From assembly GCA_903835235.1 (NCBI GenBank), contig CAILMF010000070.1:1-64000 (forward strand): 64,000 bases of DNA, written 5' to 3'. Position 1 is the first letter of the stretch. Every line of letters starts with the position of its first letter. Below the pieces are notes generated by a model. It had not been told where the DNA came from and did no database searches. It saw nothing but the letters and a program-made list of their open reading frames with translations. The DNA is from an uncultured Rhodospirillales bacterium (GTDB lineage Bacteria > Pseudomonadota > Alphaproteobacteria > Acetobacterales > Acetobacteraceae). Position numbers and translations under genes: made by a program. Shown here in pieces: positions 33,987-41,717 of this stretch.

Positions 33987-34793
33987 CTACTCGCCTATGT
34001 TGAGCAGGGCACCACGCACCCGCGCGCCCTGGAACTGCGCCCGGAACACCAGCGCCATGACGCCGAGCCAGAAGAAGGCCAGCGCGAAGGCCAGGCCCAG
34101 ATGCCCCCAGGCGATGCCACCGCCGGCCAGCGCCTGGCGCATGCCCTCAAAAATATGCGCCAGCGGCAGCGCCTGGGCCACCGGTTGCACCCACCAGGGC
34201 AGCGAGGCCAGCGGGTAGAACACGCAGGCGAAGGGGGTCAGGCCATAGACCACGGACCAGGCCAGCGCCTCGGCGCCGGCGCCGTGGCGCAGGATCAGCG
34301 CGGTCACGCCCAGCGCCACCGCCCAGCCGGTGATGGCCAGTGCCACGAAAAACAGCACCACCACCGGCCCCATGCTGAAGATGCCGAAGCCATAGAGCAG
34401 CCAGGCCAGCAGCATGGCGGGCGTGATGCCGACGCAGAGCCGCAGCACGGACATGCCCATCAGCCCCGCCACGAACTCCCACGGGCGCAGCGGCGAGACG
34501 CTGATATGGCCGAGGTTGCGCGACCAGATCTCCTCCATGAAGGAGAAGGTCATGCCCATCTGCGCCCGCAGCGTGATCTCCCACAGCAGGGCGCCGCCGA
34601 GCAGGGCCGCGACCGTCATGGTGGCGGCGCCGGGCGCGCCGCTGGCAGCCAGGTATTTGGTGGTCAGGCCCCAGACCAGCATTTCCAGCACCGGCCAATA
34701 GGCCAGCTCCACCACGCGCGGCCATGAATGCCGGTACAGCGAGGTGTGGCGGTAGATCAGCGCGTAGATGCGCCGCAGCGAGGCGCGGGTCAT
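33987..34793 (-). CDS. ABC-2 type transporter permease
   Basis: This 268-aa protein has six predicted membrane helices and a short cytoplasmic N-terminus (MTRASLRRIYALIYRHTSLY). EEIWSRNLGHISVSPLRPWEF corresponds to the conserved ABC-2 loop that contacts the ATPase, and PLAHIFEGMRQAL is the C-terminal family motif. Such permeases export polysaccharides, glycolipids or drugs. The matching ATPase is encoded upstream at 37496-38266, with a glycosyltransferase and a small ORF between them. It overlaps the preceding ORF by ATGA and is followed closely by a histidine phosphatase. Confidence 0.88.
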   Translation of the reverse strand: MTRASLRRIYALIYRHTSLYRHSWPRVVELAYWPVLEMLVWGLTTKYLAASGAPGAATMTVAALLGGALLWEITLRAQMGMTFSFMEEIWSRNLGHISVSPLRPWEFVAGLMGMSVLRLCVGITPAMLLAWLLYGFGIFSMGPVVVLFFVALAITGWAVALGVTALILRHGAGAEALAWSVVYGLTPFACVFYPLASLPWWVQPVAQALPLAHIFEGMRQALAGGGIAWGHLGLAFALAFFWLGVMALVFRAQFQGARVRGALLNIGE

Positions 34794-35215
34794 CGGCTGG
34801 CTTCCGGGGGTTGGGCGCCGGCGTGGGCCGGCCATGGCGCGGCGCGTGAACGCCCCGCGGGGCAGGCTGGCGGGGCGGCGGCGCGCTGGCGGGGCATCGG
34901 GGGGCTGATCCAGGCTTCGGGTTGCGGGCGGTCCGGCGGCGCGGCGGCAGACGGCGCGGCGGGGCCATGCCGTAGCGCAACGCGGCACGCAGAGGAACCG
35001 TTCTCGCGGGTGGCCCAAGGGGTGGCCTGGGGCGTGGCCAAGGGGGTGGCCAAGGGGGTGGCCAGGGGCGCGGCCAGGGGCGCGGCCGGGCGGATGTCCG
35101 GGCGGGCACCAAAGGCGGCGCCCAGATGGACGCCCCGATGGATGCTCAGATGGACGCTCAGTTGGACGCTCAGATGGGTGGCCAGGCGGGTGGCCCAAGG
35201 GGCGAGGCGGCGCAT
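34790..35215 (-). CDS. Small repeat-encoded ORF between glycosyltransferase and ABC permease
   Basis: This 141-aa ORF has two tetrapeptide-repeat tracts: HLSVQLSVHLSIHRGVHLG near the N-terminus and ATPLATPLATPQATPWATR in the middle, then a Pro/Ala/Arg-rich tail. It matches no family I know. For reality: its ATG overlaps the glycosyltransferase stop as TGATG, and its stop overlaps the permease start as ATGA, so ribosomes could pass through all three genes. Against: the 12-bp repeats are open in several frames on both strands, and the composition could be accidental. If translated it would be a disordered, fast-evolving linker-like protein. Confidence 0.4.
   Translation of the reverse strand: MRRLAPWATRLATHLSVQLSVHLSIHRGVHLGAAFGARPDIRPAAPLAAPLATPLATPLATPQATPWATRENGSSACRVALRHGPAAPSAAAPPDRPQPEAWISPPMPRQRAAAPPACPAGRSRAAPWPAHAGAQPPEASR
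35008..35197. repeat. 12-bp minisatellite tract in two blocks
   Basis: Block 1 (about 35008-35091) repeats a GGGTGGCCAAGG-type 12-mer seven times with variation. Block 2 (about 35124-35197) repeats AGATGGACGCTC-type 12-mers and reverts to the GGTGGCC type at its end. The 12-nt period keeps reading frames open, giving tetrapeptide repeats in any frame. Confidence 0.85.
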
Positions 35216-37515
35216 CAGCGCGGCTCTGGCGGGGCGGTGGCGGCCAGCCGCGCCAGCAGGTGGTCCTCCAGCGCGCGAAGCACCTCGGTGCGGCCATCCG
35301 CCAGCGGTGCCGCGGCGCGCAGGGCGGCGCGGCGCCGCGCCATCGGGTCACCGGCGCGGACCTCCGCGGCCAGGCGCTGGGCCAGGGCCAGGTAGTCGGC
35401 GGCGCTGCCGGCCACGGTCTCCGCCTGGTCGACCGCGCGCAGCAGGCCGGCGGCCAGGCGCTGGTGCAGCAGCGGGCCTTCCAGCGTGACGATCGGCAGG
35501 CCGCGATGCAGCGCCTGCCAGGCCGTGGTGAAGCCGGAAAAGGCGGGATGGTCCAGGTAGATGTCCATCTCGTCCAGCAGGCCCAGGAATTCGTCGCGCG
35601 GCAGCCAGGGCAGCGGGCGGACCCGGCCGGGGTCCAGGCCGGCTGCCGCGAAGGCGGCCTGCCAGCGCTCCAGCAGCCGCGCCGCCGCCCAGCCATGCTG
35701 CGCCGGCTGCGCCAGCCAGAACAGGCTGGGCGCCACCGCCTGCGCCAGCGCAACGAACAGGCCGTCATCCCCCGGGTCGGCCTTGTAGGGCGTCTGGCAG
35801 ATGATGAAGCGGATGGCGTCCTGCGGTGGCGGCAGCACCAGGCGCGCCGGAGAGGGGGCAGTGGCGGGGATGGCCGGCAGCCTGGTCAGCACGCCGGTGC
35901 CGGGCAGGCAGGCCAGGGTCTCCACGTAGTTGCCGGCGGCATCCGCGGCTTCCAGCGCGGCGCCGGAAAAGAACAGGTCCATCGTCGGCAGCCCGCTGGT
36001 GACCGGGCAACCCCACAGCGCCGCCTGCACCGACGCCAGGCGCAGCGCCGCCAGCTGGGCGCTGGGTCCGTCCATGCCGATCTCGGCATACAGCAGCACG
36101 TCCGGCTGGTCGGCGCCGATACGGTCCAGCCAAGCGGCGATGGGCAGCGGCCCCTGGACGAAGGCGTCGGCCTGGCCGCGCGCCCAGTCGGTCTCGGCAT
36201 CGGTCTCCGGCCGGGTGTGGTAGAGGAACAGCTCGAACCTGTCGCGGTCCAGCGCCTCCACCACGCCGCGCAGCACCACGTCCCAGACTGAATGGCGGCG
36301 GATGAAGCCGCAGACCACGCCGATGCGCCGGCGGCTGCGCGGCGGCGGCGCCACCGGGCGCGGGCCCCAGGCGGCCAGAGCGGCGCGATGCATCAGCGTG
36401 CCGAAGCGGGCCAGCAGCGCGCGCGGATGGCCGGGGCGATAATTCAGGTAGAACGGCCAGGCATGGCCCACGGCCCGCCCCAGCCGCGCCAGGTTGGCGG
36501 GGTCGGCGGCCCAGCCCTCCAGCCGGTCCAGCGCGGCGGCGAAGGCGGCGGCGGCGCCCTGGCTTTCCGCCACGGTGGCGGCGGCAATCGGCAGGCTGGC
36601 CATGCAGAGGTCGAGTTGCAGTTCGGCATCGGCCGGGTCCAGCGCCACGGCGCGGCGGCGGCAGTCCAGCGCGCCGGCCGCATCGCCCAAATCCTCCAGC
36701 GCATTGGCCAGGTTGTTCAGCGTGCCCGCATGGTCCGGCCGCAGCGCCAGCGCCTGGCGGAATGCCGCCGCCGCGGCTTCCGGCTGCGCCTGGTCCAGCA
36801 GCACGGCGCCCAGGTTGTTCAGCGCCTGCGGATAGGCCGGGCGCAGCGCCAGGGCGCGGCGAAAGGCGGCGGCGGCGGCGGCGAAATCGCCCAGCGCGCG
36901 TTCGGCCAGGCCCAGGTTGCCATGCGCTTCGGCATAGTCCGGCCTCAGCGCCAGCGCCTGGCGATAGCTGGCCGCCGCCGCCGCGGGCTGGTGCAGCGCG
37001 GCCAGTGCATTGCCCAGGTTGTTGTGCGCCTCCGCGTGGTCCGGTTGCAGCGCCAGGGCGGCGCGCAGGCTCGGGGCGGCCGCGGCCGGCTGGCCCAGGC
37101 GGTTGAGCAGGGTGCCCAGGTTGAAGTGAAGGGTCGCCTCGGCGGGGGCCAACGCGACCGCGTCACGCAGCGTGGCGACGGCTTCCGCCAGCCGGCCGGC
37201 GCGCTGCTGCACCGCCGCCAGGTTGGAGAGGTAGGGCGCATGCGCGGGATGCAGCCGCAGCGCCTGGCCAATCGCGGCCATGGCCTCCGCCAGCGCGCCG
37301 CGGTGCAGCGCGAGCACGCCCAGCAGGTTATGCGCCTCGGCATGGCGTGGGTCCTGCGCCAGCGCCTTGCGGCACAGCCGTTCGGCCAGGGCCGCCTTGC
37401 CGGCGCGGTGCTGGCGCAGCGCGTCGTCGAAGGCGGCGGCCGCGGCCCGCCGCTGGCTCACCGCGGCGCCGGCCGGCCGGCCGGGGCGGCCAGGGTCATG
37501 CCGGCACGCCCGCAT
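35215..37515 (-). CDS. TPR-repeat glycosyltransferase (SPINDLY/OGT-like, GT41)
   Basis: This protein of up to 766 aa has roughly eight or nine tetratricopeptide repeats (about 35-320; for instance HAEAHNNLGNALAALHQPAA and RPDYAEAHGNLGLAERALGD). A GT41-type catalytic region follows: RRRIGVVCGFIRRHSVWDVV, LFLYHTRPETDAETDWARG, DVLLYAEIGMDG, ALWGCPVTSGLPTMD, and DEMDIYLDHPAFSGFTTAWQALHRGLPIV. In bacteria such proteins glycosylate proteins or take part in surface glycan synthesis. ATG 37515 overlaps the ATPase gene by 20 nt; GTG 37461 is an equally possible start. No good ribosome-binding site decides this. Location between the two ABC genes suggests work on the exported glycan or its carrier. Confidence 0.88.
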   Translation of the reverse strand: MRACRHDPGRPGRPAGAAVSQRRAAAAAFDDALRQHRAGKAALAERLCRKALAQDPRHAEAHNLLGVLALHRGALAEAMAAIGQALRLHPAHAPYLSNLAAVQQRAGRLAEAVATLRDAVALAPAEATLHFNLGTLLNRLGQPAAAAPSLRAALALQPDHAEAHNNLGNALAALHQPAAAAASYRQALALRPDYAEAHGNLGLAERALGDFAAAAAAFRRALALRPAYPQALNNLGAVLLDQAQPEAAAAAFRQALALRPDHAGTLNNLANALEDLGDAAGALDCRRRAVALDPADAELQLDLCMASLPIAAATVAESQGAAAAFAAALDRLEGWAADPANLARLGRAVGHAWPFYLNYRPGHPRALLARFGTLMHRAALAAWGPRPVAPPPRSRRRIGVVCGFIRRHSVWDVVLRGVVEALDRDRFELFLYHTRPETDAETDWARGQADAFVQGPLPIAAWLDRIGADQPDVLLYAEIGMDGPSAQLAALRLASVQAALWGCPVTSGLPTMDLFFSGAALEAADAAGNYVETLACLPGTGVLTRLPAIPATAPSPARLVLPPPQDAIRFIICQTPYKADPGDDGLFVALAQAVAPSLFWLAQPAQHGWAAARLLERWQAAFAAAGLDPGRVRPLPWLPRDEFLGLLDEMDIYLDHPAFSGFTTAWQALHRGLPIVTLEGPLLHQRLAAGLLRAVDQAETVAGSAADYLALAQRLAAEVRAGDPMARRRAALRAAAPLADGRTEVLRALEDHLLARLAATAPPEPR

Positions 37516-38266
37516 GGCCCAGGGGGCGACCGCGGGCGATGTCCAGGAAGACCTGCTCCATGTCGTCGCGGCCGTATTTCGCCAGCAGTTCCGCCGGGCT
37601 GCCGCGGTCCACCGCCTGGCCCTGCTTCAGCATCAGCACCTGGTCGCACAGGCGCTCCACCTCGGCCATGTTGTGGCTGGCCAGCAGGATCGCGCAGCCG
37701 GTCTCCGCGCGGTAGCGTTCCAGCCAGCTGCGCACCCAGTCGCCGGTATCGGGGTCCAGGCTGGCGGTCGGTTCGTCCAGCAGCAGCAGGTCGGGCGTGT
37801 TGACCAGTGCCTTTGCCAGGGCGACGCGGGTCTTCTGCCCGGCCGAGAGGTCGCCGGCGGCGCGGTCGATGAAGTCGCCCAGCTGCAATTGCTCCGCCAG
37901 TTCGGCGATGCGCGCCTCCAACCCCGTCACGTCGTAGAGGTGGCCATAGACGCGCAGGTTTTCCGCCACCGTCAGCTTGGCCGGCAGCGCCAGGTAGGGC
38001 GAGGAGAAGTTCATCCGCGCCAGCGCGCTGAAGCGGTCCTTCGCCATGTCGTGGCCCAGTGCCACGACGCGGCCGGAGGTGGGCACCAGCAGCCCCAGCA
38101 GCATGGCGATGGTGGTGGTCTTGCCGGCGCCGTTGCCGCCGAGCAGCCCGAGGGTCTGGCCGCGCGGCAGGATGAAGCTGAGGCCGTCGACGGCCGGCCG
38201 CGCCTCCGGCCGGTAGCGCTTCACCAGGTTCTCGACCAGCAGGGCGGGGGTTTCCATGCCCTGCAT
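37496..38266 (-). CDS. ABC transporter ATP-binding protein
   Basis: This 256-aa ATPase has Walker A LGGNGAGKTTT (about 42-52), a Q-loop-like MNFSSPYLALPAKLTVAENL (the Gln is replaced, S-S-P-Y), signature DLSAGQKTRVALAKAL, Walker B LLLLDEPTASLD, and H-loop LLASHNMAEVERLCD. LSAGQ instead of LSGGQ is seen in some ABC-2 exporters. It pairs with the permease at 33987-34793. ATG 38266 is used; an in-frame ATG three codons later is possible. It starts 60 nt after the EAL-like gene upstream. Confidence 0.93.
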   Translation of the reverse strand: MQGMETPALLVENLVKRYRPEARPAVDGLSFILPRGQTLGLLGGNGAGKTTTIAMLLGLLVPTSGRVVALGHDMAKDRFSALARMNFSSPYLALPAKLTVAENLRVYGHLYDVTGLEARIAELAEQLQLGDFIDRAAGDLSAGQKTRVALAKALVNTPDLLLLDEPTASLDPDTGDWVRSWLERYRAETGCAILLASHNMAEVERLCDQVLMLKQGQAVDRGSPAELLAKYGRDDMEQVFLDIARGRPLGHAGVPA

Positions 38267-38326
38267 ATGCCGGCTTGGGTGCCGCGCGCCAAGCGGGGCG
38301 GTGTGACGGTTAGCCTCCGGCGGACT

Positions 38327-39505
38327 CTACCGCCCGCGCACGCCCACCAGGCTGCCCTGGAACAGCGTGATGCCCAGCTCCCAGCCCCAGCCGATGGCGG
38401 CGGCGCGGTCCACCGCGGTCAGCACCACGCCGTCGGGGTGGCTCGGCAGCGCCTCGGTCAGGCGGGGGCCCAGCAGGGTCAGCGCCGGCGACCAGCGCAG
38501 CTTCAGCAGGTCCACCGGCAGGTTGCCAATCGGCAGCAGCGTCAGCGTCGCCGCCTCCACCTCCTCCAGCGCCAGGCGATAGCCACGGCCGCGGCAGAAG
38601 CTGGCGGCGAAGGCGAAGCCCTCGGGGTCGCCCAGCAGCTCCGCCACGCTCAGCCCCAGCGTCACCTGGCGCCGGGCATCCTGGCCCAGCAGGCTGTCCA
38701 GCCGCAGGAATTCCGGGTCGGTCAGGCCCTGCACGGTCAGGGAAAGGCCGATCCGGCCGAGCTGGCGGATATCCTCGGGCCGGGCCAGTTCGGCCAGCAG
38801 CCGGCGGTCCAGCAGGCGCTTCAGCCGGCGGTTCAGCCAGGGCATGCCGGCCGGGGCGATGCCGGGCAGCAGCGTGGCGCAGAGTTCCGCGGTCGCGACG
38901 CGGTATTCCTGCCATTCCGGCTCTGGCCCCTGGCCGCCCGGGCGCAGCCGGCAGACCGGGCGCTGGCGCAGATGCGCGGCCAGGCTGGCGGAGCCGAGCA
39001 CGCGCTCCAGCTCGGCCAGGCCGGCGGCGTCGAACCGGCCGCCGGGCGTGGGCAGCGGGGCGTCACTGGCCGGGCCGAGCGAATCCTCCACCACCGCCAG
39101 CAGCGCCGCGGCCTGGTGCGGCAGCCGCAGCACCGTATAGGCGTGGCCGGGCAATTCGCCGTCGACGTGCAGCAGCACGTCCAGCGCGGCGCGGGCGACA
39201 TCCACATGGTTGCTGCGCGGCGGCACCACCGCCACCAGGTCGCCATTCGGCAGCTCGAACAGGCGGGAGCGGGTCGGGCGCAGCAGCGGCTCCAGTGCCT
39301 CCCGCACCAGGCGGTGGTGGTGTTCCGCCTTCAGCCGGTCGTTCAGGCCGGACATGCGCAGGTGCAGCGCCTGGCGCTCGGCGCCGGCGGCCACCGCCTC
39401 GCGCACCATCTGGGCCAGGGCCAGCGCGTCCTGCGGGCCGCTGCGGGCCAGGGCCGCCGTCAGCATGTTGGCGGCCTGGGGCGGGCTGGTCAGGTTGGCA
39501 CTCAT
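38327..39505 (-). CDS. Degenerate GGDEF-EAL-like protein, copy 2
   Basis: This 392-aa soluble protein has no signal or membrane segment. The N-terminal part (about 25-130) reads RLFELPNGDLVAVVPPRSNHVDVARAAL-type, resembling a GGDEF-like domain lacking its active loop. The C-terminal part resembles an EAL phosphodiesterase domain: CRGRGYRLALEEVEAATLTL, NLPVDLLKLRWSPALTL, and AAAIGWGWELGITLFQGSLVG at the end, where functional EAL proteins have GxxIALDDFG, LPVDxLKID and LGCxxxQGYLFG. The DD pair is replaced by EE, and the ExL signature is missing, so a non-catalytic binding or scaffold role is inferred. It overlaps its paralogue by 4 nt. Assignment rests on pattern matching. Confidence 0.6.
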   Translation of the reverse strand: MSANLTSPPQAANMLTAALARSGPQDALALAQMVREAVAAGAERQALHLRMSGLNDRLKAEHHHRLVREALEPLLRPTRSRLFELPNGDLVAVVPPRSNHVDVARAALDVLLHVDGELPGHAYTVLRLPHQAAALLAVVEDSLGPASDAPLPTPGGRFDAAGLAELERVLGSASLAAHLRQRPVCRLRPGGQGPEPEWQEYRVATAELCATLLPGIAPAGMPWLNRRLKRLLDRRLLAELARPEDIRQLGRIGLSLTVQGLTDPEFLRLDSLLGQDARRQVTLGLSVAELLGDPEGFAFAASFCRGRGYRLALEEVEAATLTLLPIGNLPVDLLKLRWSPALTLLGPRLTEALPSHPDGVVLTAVDRAAAIGWGWELGITLFQGSLVGVRGR

Positions 39506-40818
39506 GCGGCGGCGGTCCCTGGGGCGGCCCCGGCGGGGGGCTTCGGCAACGGCAGGGTGGCGTCCAGCAGCGCCTGGTTGCGGCAGGCGGTGCGGGCGGC
39601 GCTGGCGGTGGCGGCGGCGCGTTCCCCGCATTGGCGCTGGGTGCAGCCGGCGGCTTCGCGGCAGCCGGCCAGCCGGGCGGCGGCCAGCACCGCTTCCACA
39701 TGCGGGCCAACGAAGCGGTTGATGCCGCGGGACTGGCCCCAGGCAAGCGCATCCGGCGAATCGCAGCCCAGCAGCAGGCAGCGCCGCAGGGTGGCGGGGG
39801 CCAGCGCCGGGTCCAGCGCCGCCAGGGCGGGGCTCCAGTGCAGCAGCAGCCAGTCGGCCGGAATGGCGTCGGCCGCCACCAGGCGCAGCGCGGCGGCGTC
39901 CAGCCCGCCGATGGCCATGCCCCAGCCCTGCTCGGCCATGGCGGTGCGGCGTTCCTCCAGCGCATCCGGGTCCGCGGCGGCGGCCAGCGGCAGCACGCCG
40001 ACCAGGCCGGGCCGGGGCACCGGGCCGGGGATGAGATCCACCGGCAGCGGCAGCAGCAAGGTGCCCTGCGGGCGCAGCGGCCCGGGCGCGCCGAGGCGCG
40101 GCAGCAGGCGGCGGACCAGCGCGTCCTCGGCGTGGCGGCGCAGGTCGGCATCCTCGGCCGGGGCGCCGAGTTCGGCCGCCAGCGCGGGGCGGGAAAGCTC
40201 CAGCAGGCGGCCGGGCAGCGCCATTTCGCTGCCCAGGCGCAGAATCGCGCGGCGGCGCAGCACCAGCTCCGGCGCCAGGTTGGCCAGCAGCGCGTCCAGC
40301 CCGGCGATGCCCGGGGCGGTGTGGGCCGGCCCGGTGGGTGGCAGCAGCGTGGCGGCCTCGACCCAGGCCATCAGGCGCGCGGCCTCCTGCGGCAGGGGCC
40401 AGGTCTCCAGCGCCAGCGGCGCGCTGCCGGCCAGGCGGCCCAGCGCCGTGGCGGCGCGGGCGGCGGCGGTGGGCTGGGTGCCCAGCAGCAGCATTTCACC
40501 GGTGGTGGTCTCGAAGACCTGGCCGCCGCCGGTCTGCGCGGCGTCCTGCAACAGCACCTTCAGCACCCGGCGCCGATGGCTGGCCTGGGGTACCCCGGCC
40601 AGGCGCAGCGCCACCCGGCCGCCAGCGCCGGCGCCCACGGCGCGGCGCGCGGCTTCCAACAGGGCGCCGCGGTTGGCCAGCTGGGTCGCCCCCGAAAGCC
40701 CATGCGCCAGACCATGCGCCTGCCCATGCGCCTGCCCGTGCGTCAGCCCTTGGGTCAGGGCCGCACTGCCCAGGGATTGGCCCAGTGCGGACGTCGGTGG
40801 AGGTGATGTCACGTTCAT
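39502..40818 (-). CDS. Degenerate GGDEF-EAL-like protein, copy 1, with repeat-bearing N-terminus
   Basis: This 438-aa protein is homologous to the downstream gene: both have an LR(L/M)SG/AG segment followed by a long basic helix, an LxxLP/TxGxxLxLL strand region, and a C-terminal (L/I)P(V/A)DxLxLxWSPAL block. The copy here is more eroded; after AIGGLDAAALRLVAADAIPA no metal-binding residue of EAL proteins remains. The N-terminus has tetrapeptide repeats (THGQAHGQAHGLAHGLS) encoded by 12-bp DNA repeats. The C-terminus adds a Cys-bearing extension (CREAAGCTQRQCGERA). It is the first gene of the seven-gene minus-strand cluster; the divergent metallophosphatase starts 68 nt away. Confidence 0.6.
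   Translation of the reverse strand: MNVTSPPPTSALGQSLGSAALTQGLTHGQAHGQAHGLAHGLSGATQLANRGALLEAARRAVGAGAGGRVALRLAGVPQASHRRRVLKVLLQDAAQTGGGQVFETTTGEMLLLGTQPTAAARAATALGRLAGSAPLALETWPLPQEAARLMAWVEAATLLPPTGPAHTAPGIAGLDALLANLAPELVLRRRAILRLGSEMALPGRLLELSRPALAAELGAPAEDADLRRHAEDALVRRLLPRLGAPGPLRPQGTLLLPLPVDLIPGPVPRPGLVGVLPLAAAADPDALEERRTAMAEQGWGMAIGGLDAAALRLVAADAIPADWLLLHWSPALAALDPALAPATLRRCLLLGCDSPDALAWGQSRGINRFVGPHVEAVLAAARLAGCREAAGCTQRQCGERAAATASAARTACRNQALLDATLPLPKPPAGAAPGTAAA
40701..40760. repeat. 12-bp tandem repeat within the EAL-like gene
   Basis: Five 12-nt units start at 40701, 40713, 40725, 40737 and 40749. Units 2 and 3 (CATGCGCCTGCC) are identical, and the outer ones are diverged. They encode an A-H-G-Q/L tetrapeptide repeat near the protein N-terminus. 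Confidence 0.85.
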
Positions 40819-40886
40819 GCGCTATCCTGGCGCGGTGGTGCTCGGCGCGGTGCGGAGCGGCCCCGGTTCAGGTAAACTCGCGGTTC

Positions 40887-41600
40887 ATGCTGAACGAAGA
40901 CTTAGCGCCGGGCAGCTTGCCGCCGGGACAGCGCATTTACGCCGTGGGCGATGTGCATGGGTGCGCCGCGCAGCTGGCGGCGCTGCACGCGTTGATTGCG
41001 GCGGATGCCCGGCAGCGGCCCGGGCCACGCATCACCCTGGTGCACCTGGGCGACTACATCGACCGCGGGCCGGACAGCGCAGCGGTGCTGGAACGCCTGC
41101 TGGGGCCGCCGCCGGTGCCGGGGGCGCAGGTGGTGAACCTGATGGGCAACCACGAGACCATGCTGCTGGACGCGGCGGCGCCCGACGCCCACCCCGGGGC
41201 ACTGCCCTATTGGCTGGAGAATGGCGGCCGCGCCACGCTGGCCAGTTACCATGCCGAGGCCGAGGACCCGCTCTGGCACCACCGCGTGCCCGCCGGGCAC
41301 AGGGAGATGCTGCACCGCTGCCGGCTGCTGTGGGGCGCCGGCGACTACCTGTTCGCCCATGCCGGGCTGCGGCCGGAGGTGCCCCTGGAGGCGCAGGACC
41401 CCTTTGACCTGCTGTGGATCCGCGAACCCTTCCTGTCCTGGCGGGGCGAGCTGCCGGGGGTGGTGGTGCATGGCCATACCCCCAGCGCCGGGCCGGTGGT
41501 GCGGGAGAACCGGATCGGCATCGATACCGGCGCCTGCTTCGGCGGCGCGCTGACCTGCCTGGTGCTGGAAGCGCACCGCATGGGGTTCCTGGCGGTGTGA
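40887..41600 (+). CDS. Metallophosphoesterase (PPP-family serine/threonine phosphatase-like)
   Basis: This 237-aa enzyme has the complete metal-site motif set: YAVGDVHGCAAQL (GDVHG at 21-25), HLGDYIDRGPDS (55-64), LMGNHETML (87-90), and the later histidines in LFAHAGLRP and VVHGHTPSAG. This matches bacterial PrpA/ApaH-like PPP phosphatases that use two metal ions; substrates may be phosphoproteins or dinucleotides. A TAAACT hexamer is only 9 nt before the start codon, so the mRNA leader may be very short. It is transcribed divergently from the EAL-like cluster. Confidence 0.9.
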   Translation: MLNEDLAPGSLPPGQRIYAVGDVHGCAAQLAALHALIAADARQRPGPRITLVHLGDYIDRGPDSAAVLERLLGPPPVPGAQVVNLMGNHETMLLDAAAPDAHPGALPYWLENGGRATLASYHAEAEDPLWHHRVPAGHREMLHRCRLLWGAGDYLFAHAGLRPEVPLEAQDPFDLLWIREPFLSWRGELPGVVVHGHTPSAGPVVRENRIGIDTGACFGGALTCLVLEAHRMGFLAV

Positions 41601-41717
41601 GCAGGTGGCCGCGGCCTTGCCTCAGGGCCGGGCGGTGCCGCGGGATGCAATCCTCGCGGGTATGAAACAGCGCGCCGCACCTTGCCACCGAACCGTAGCA
41701 TGGGCTACCGCAGGGTG

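Noticed and set aside
37280-41407. Plus-strand ORF of 1375 codons across the ABC/EAL-like cluster
   Set aside because: It reads through five well-supported minus-strand genes and consists of Arg/Ala/Gln-rich sequence; the part from 40887 is out of frame with the real phosphatase.
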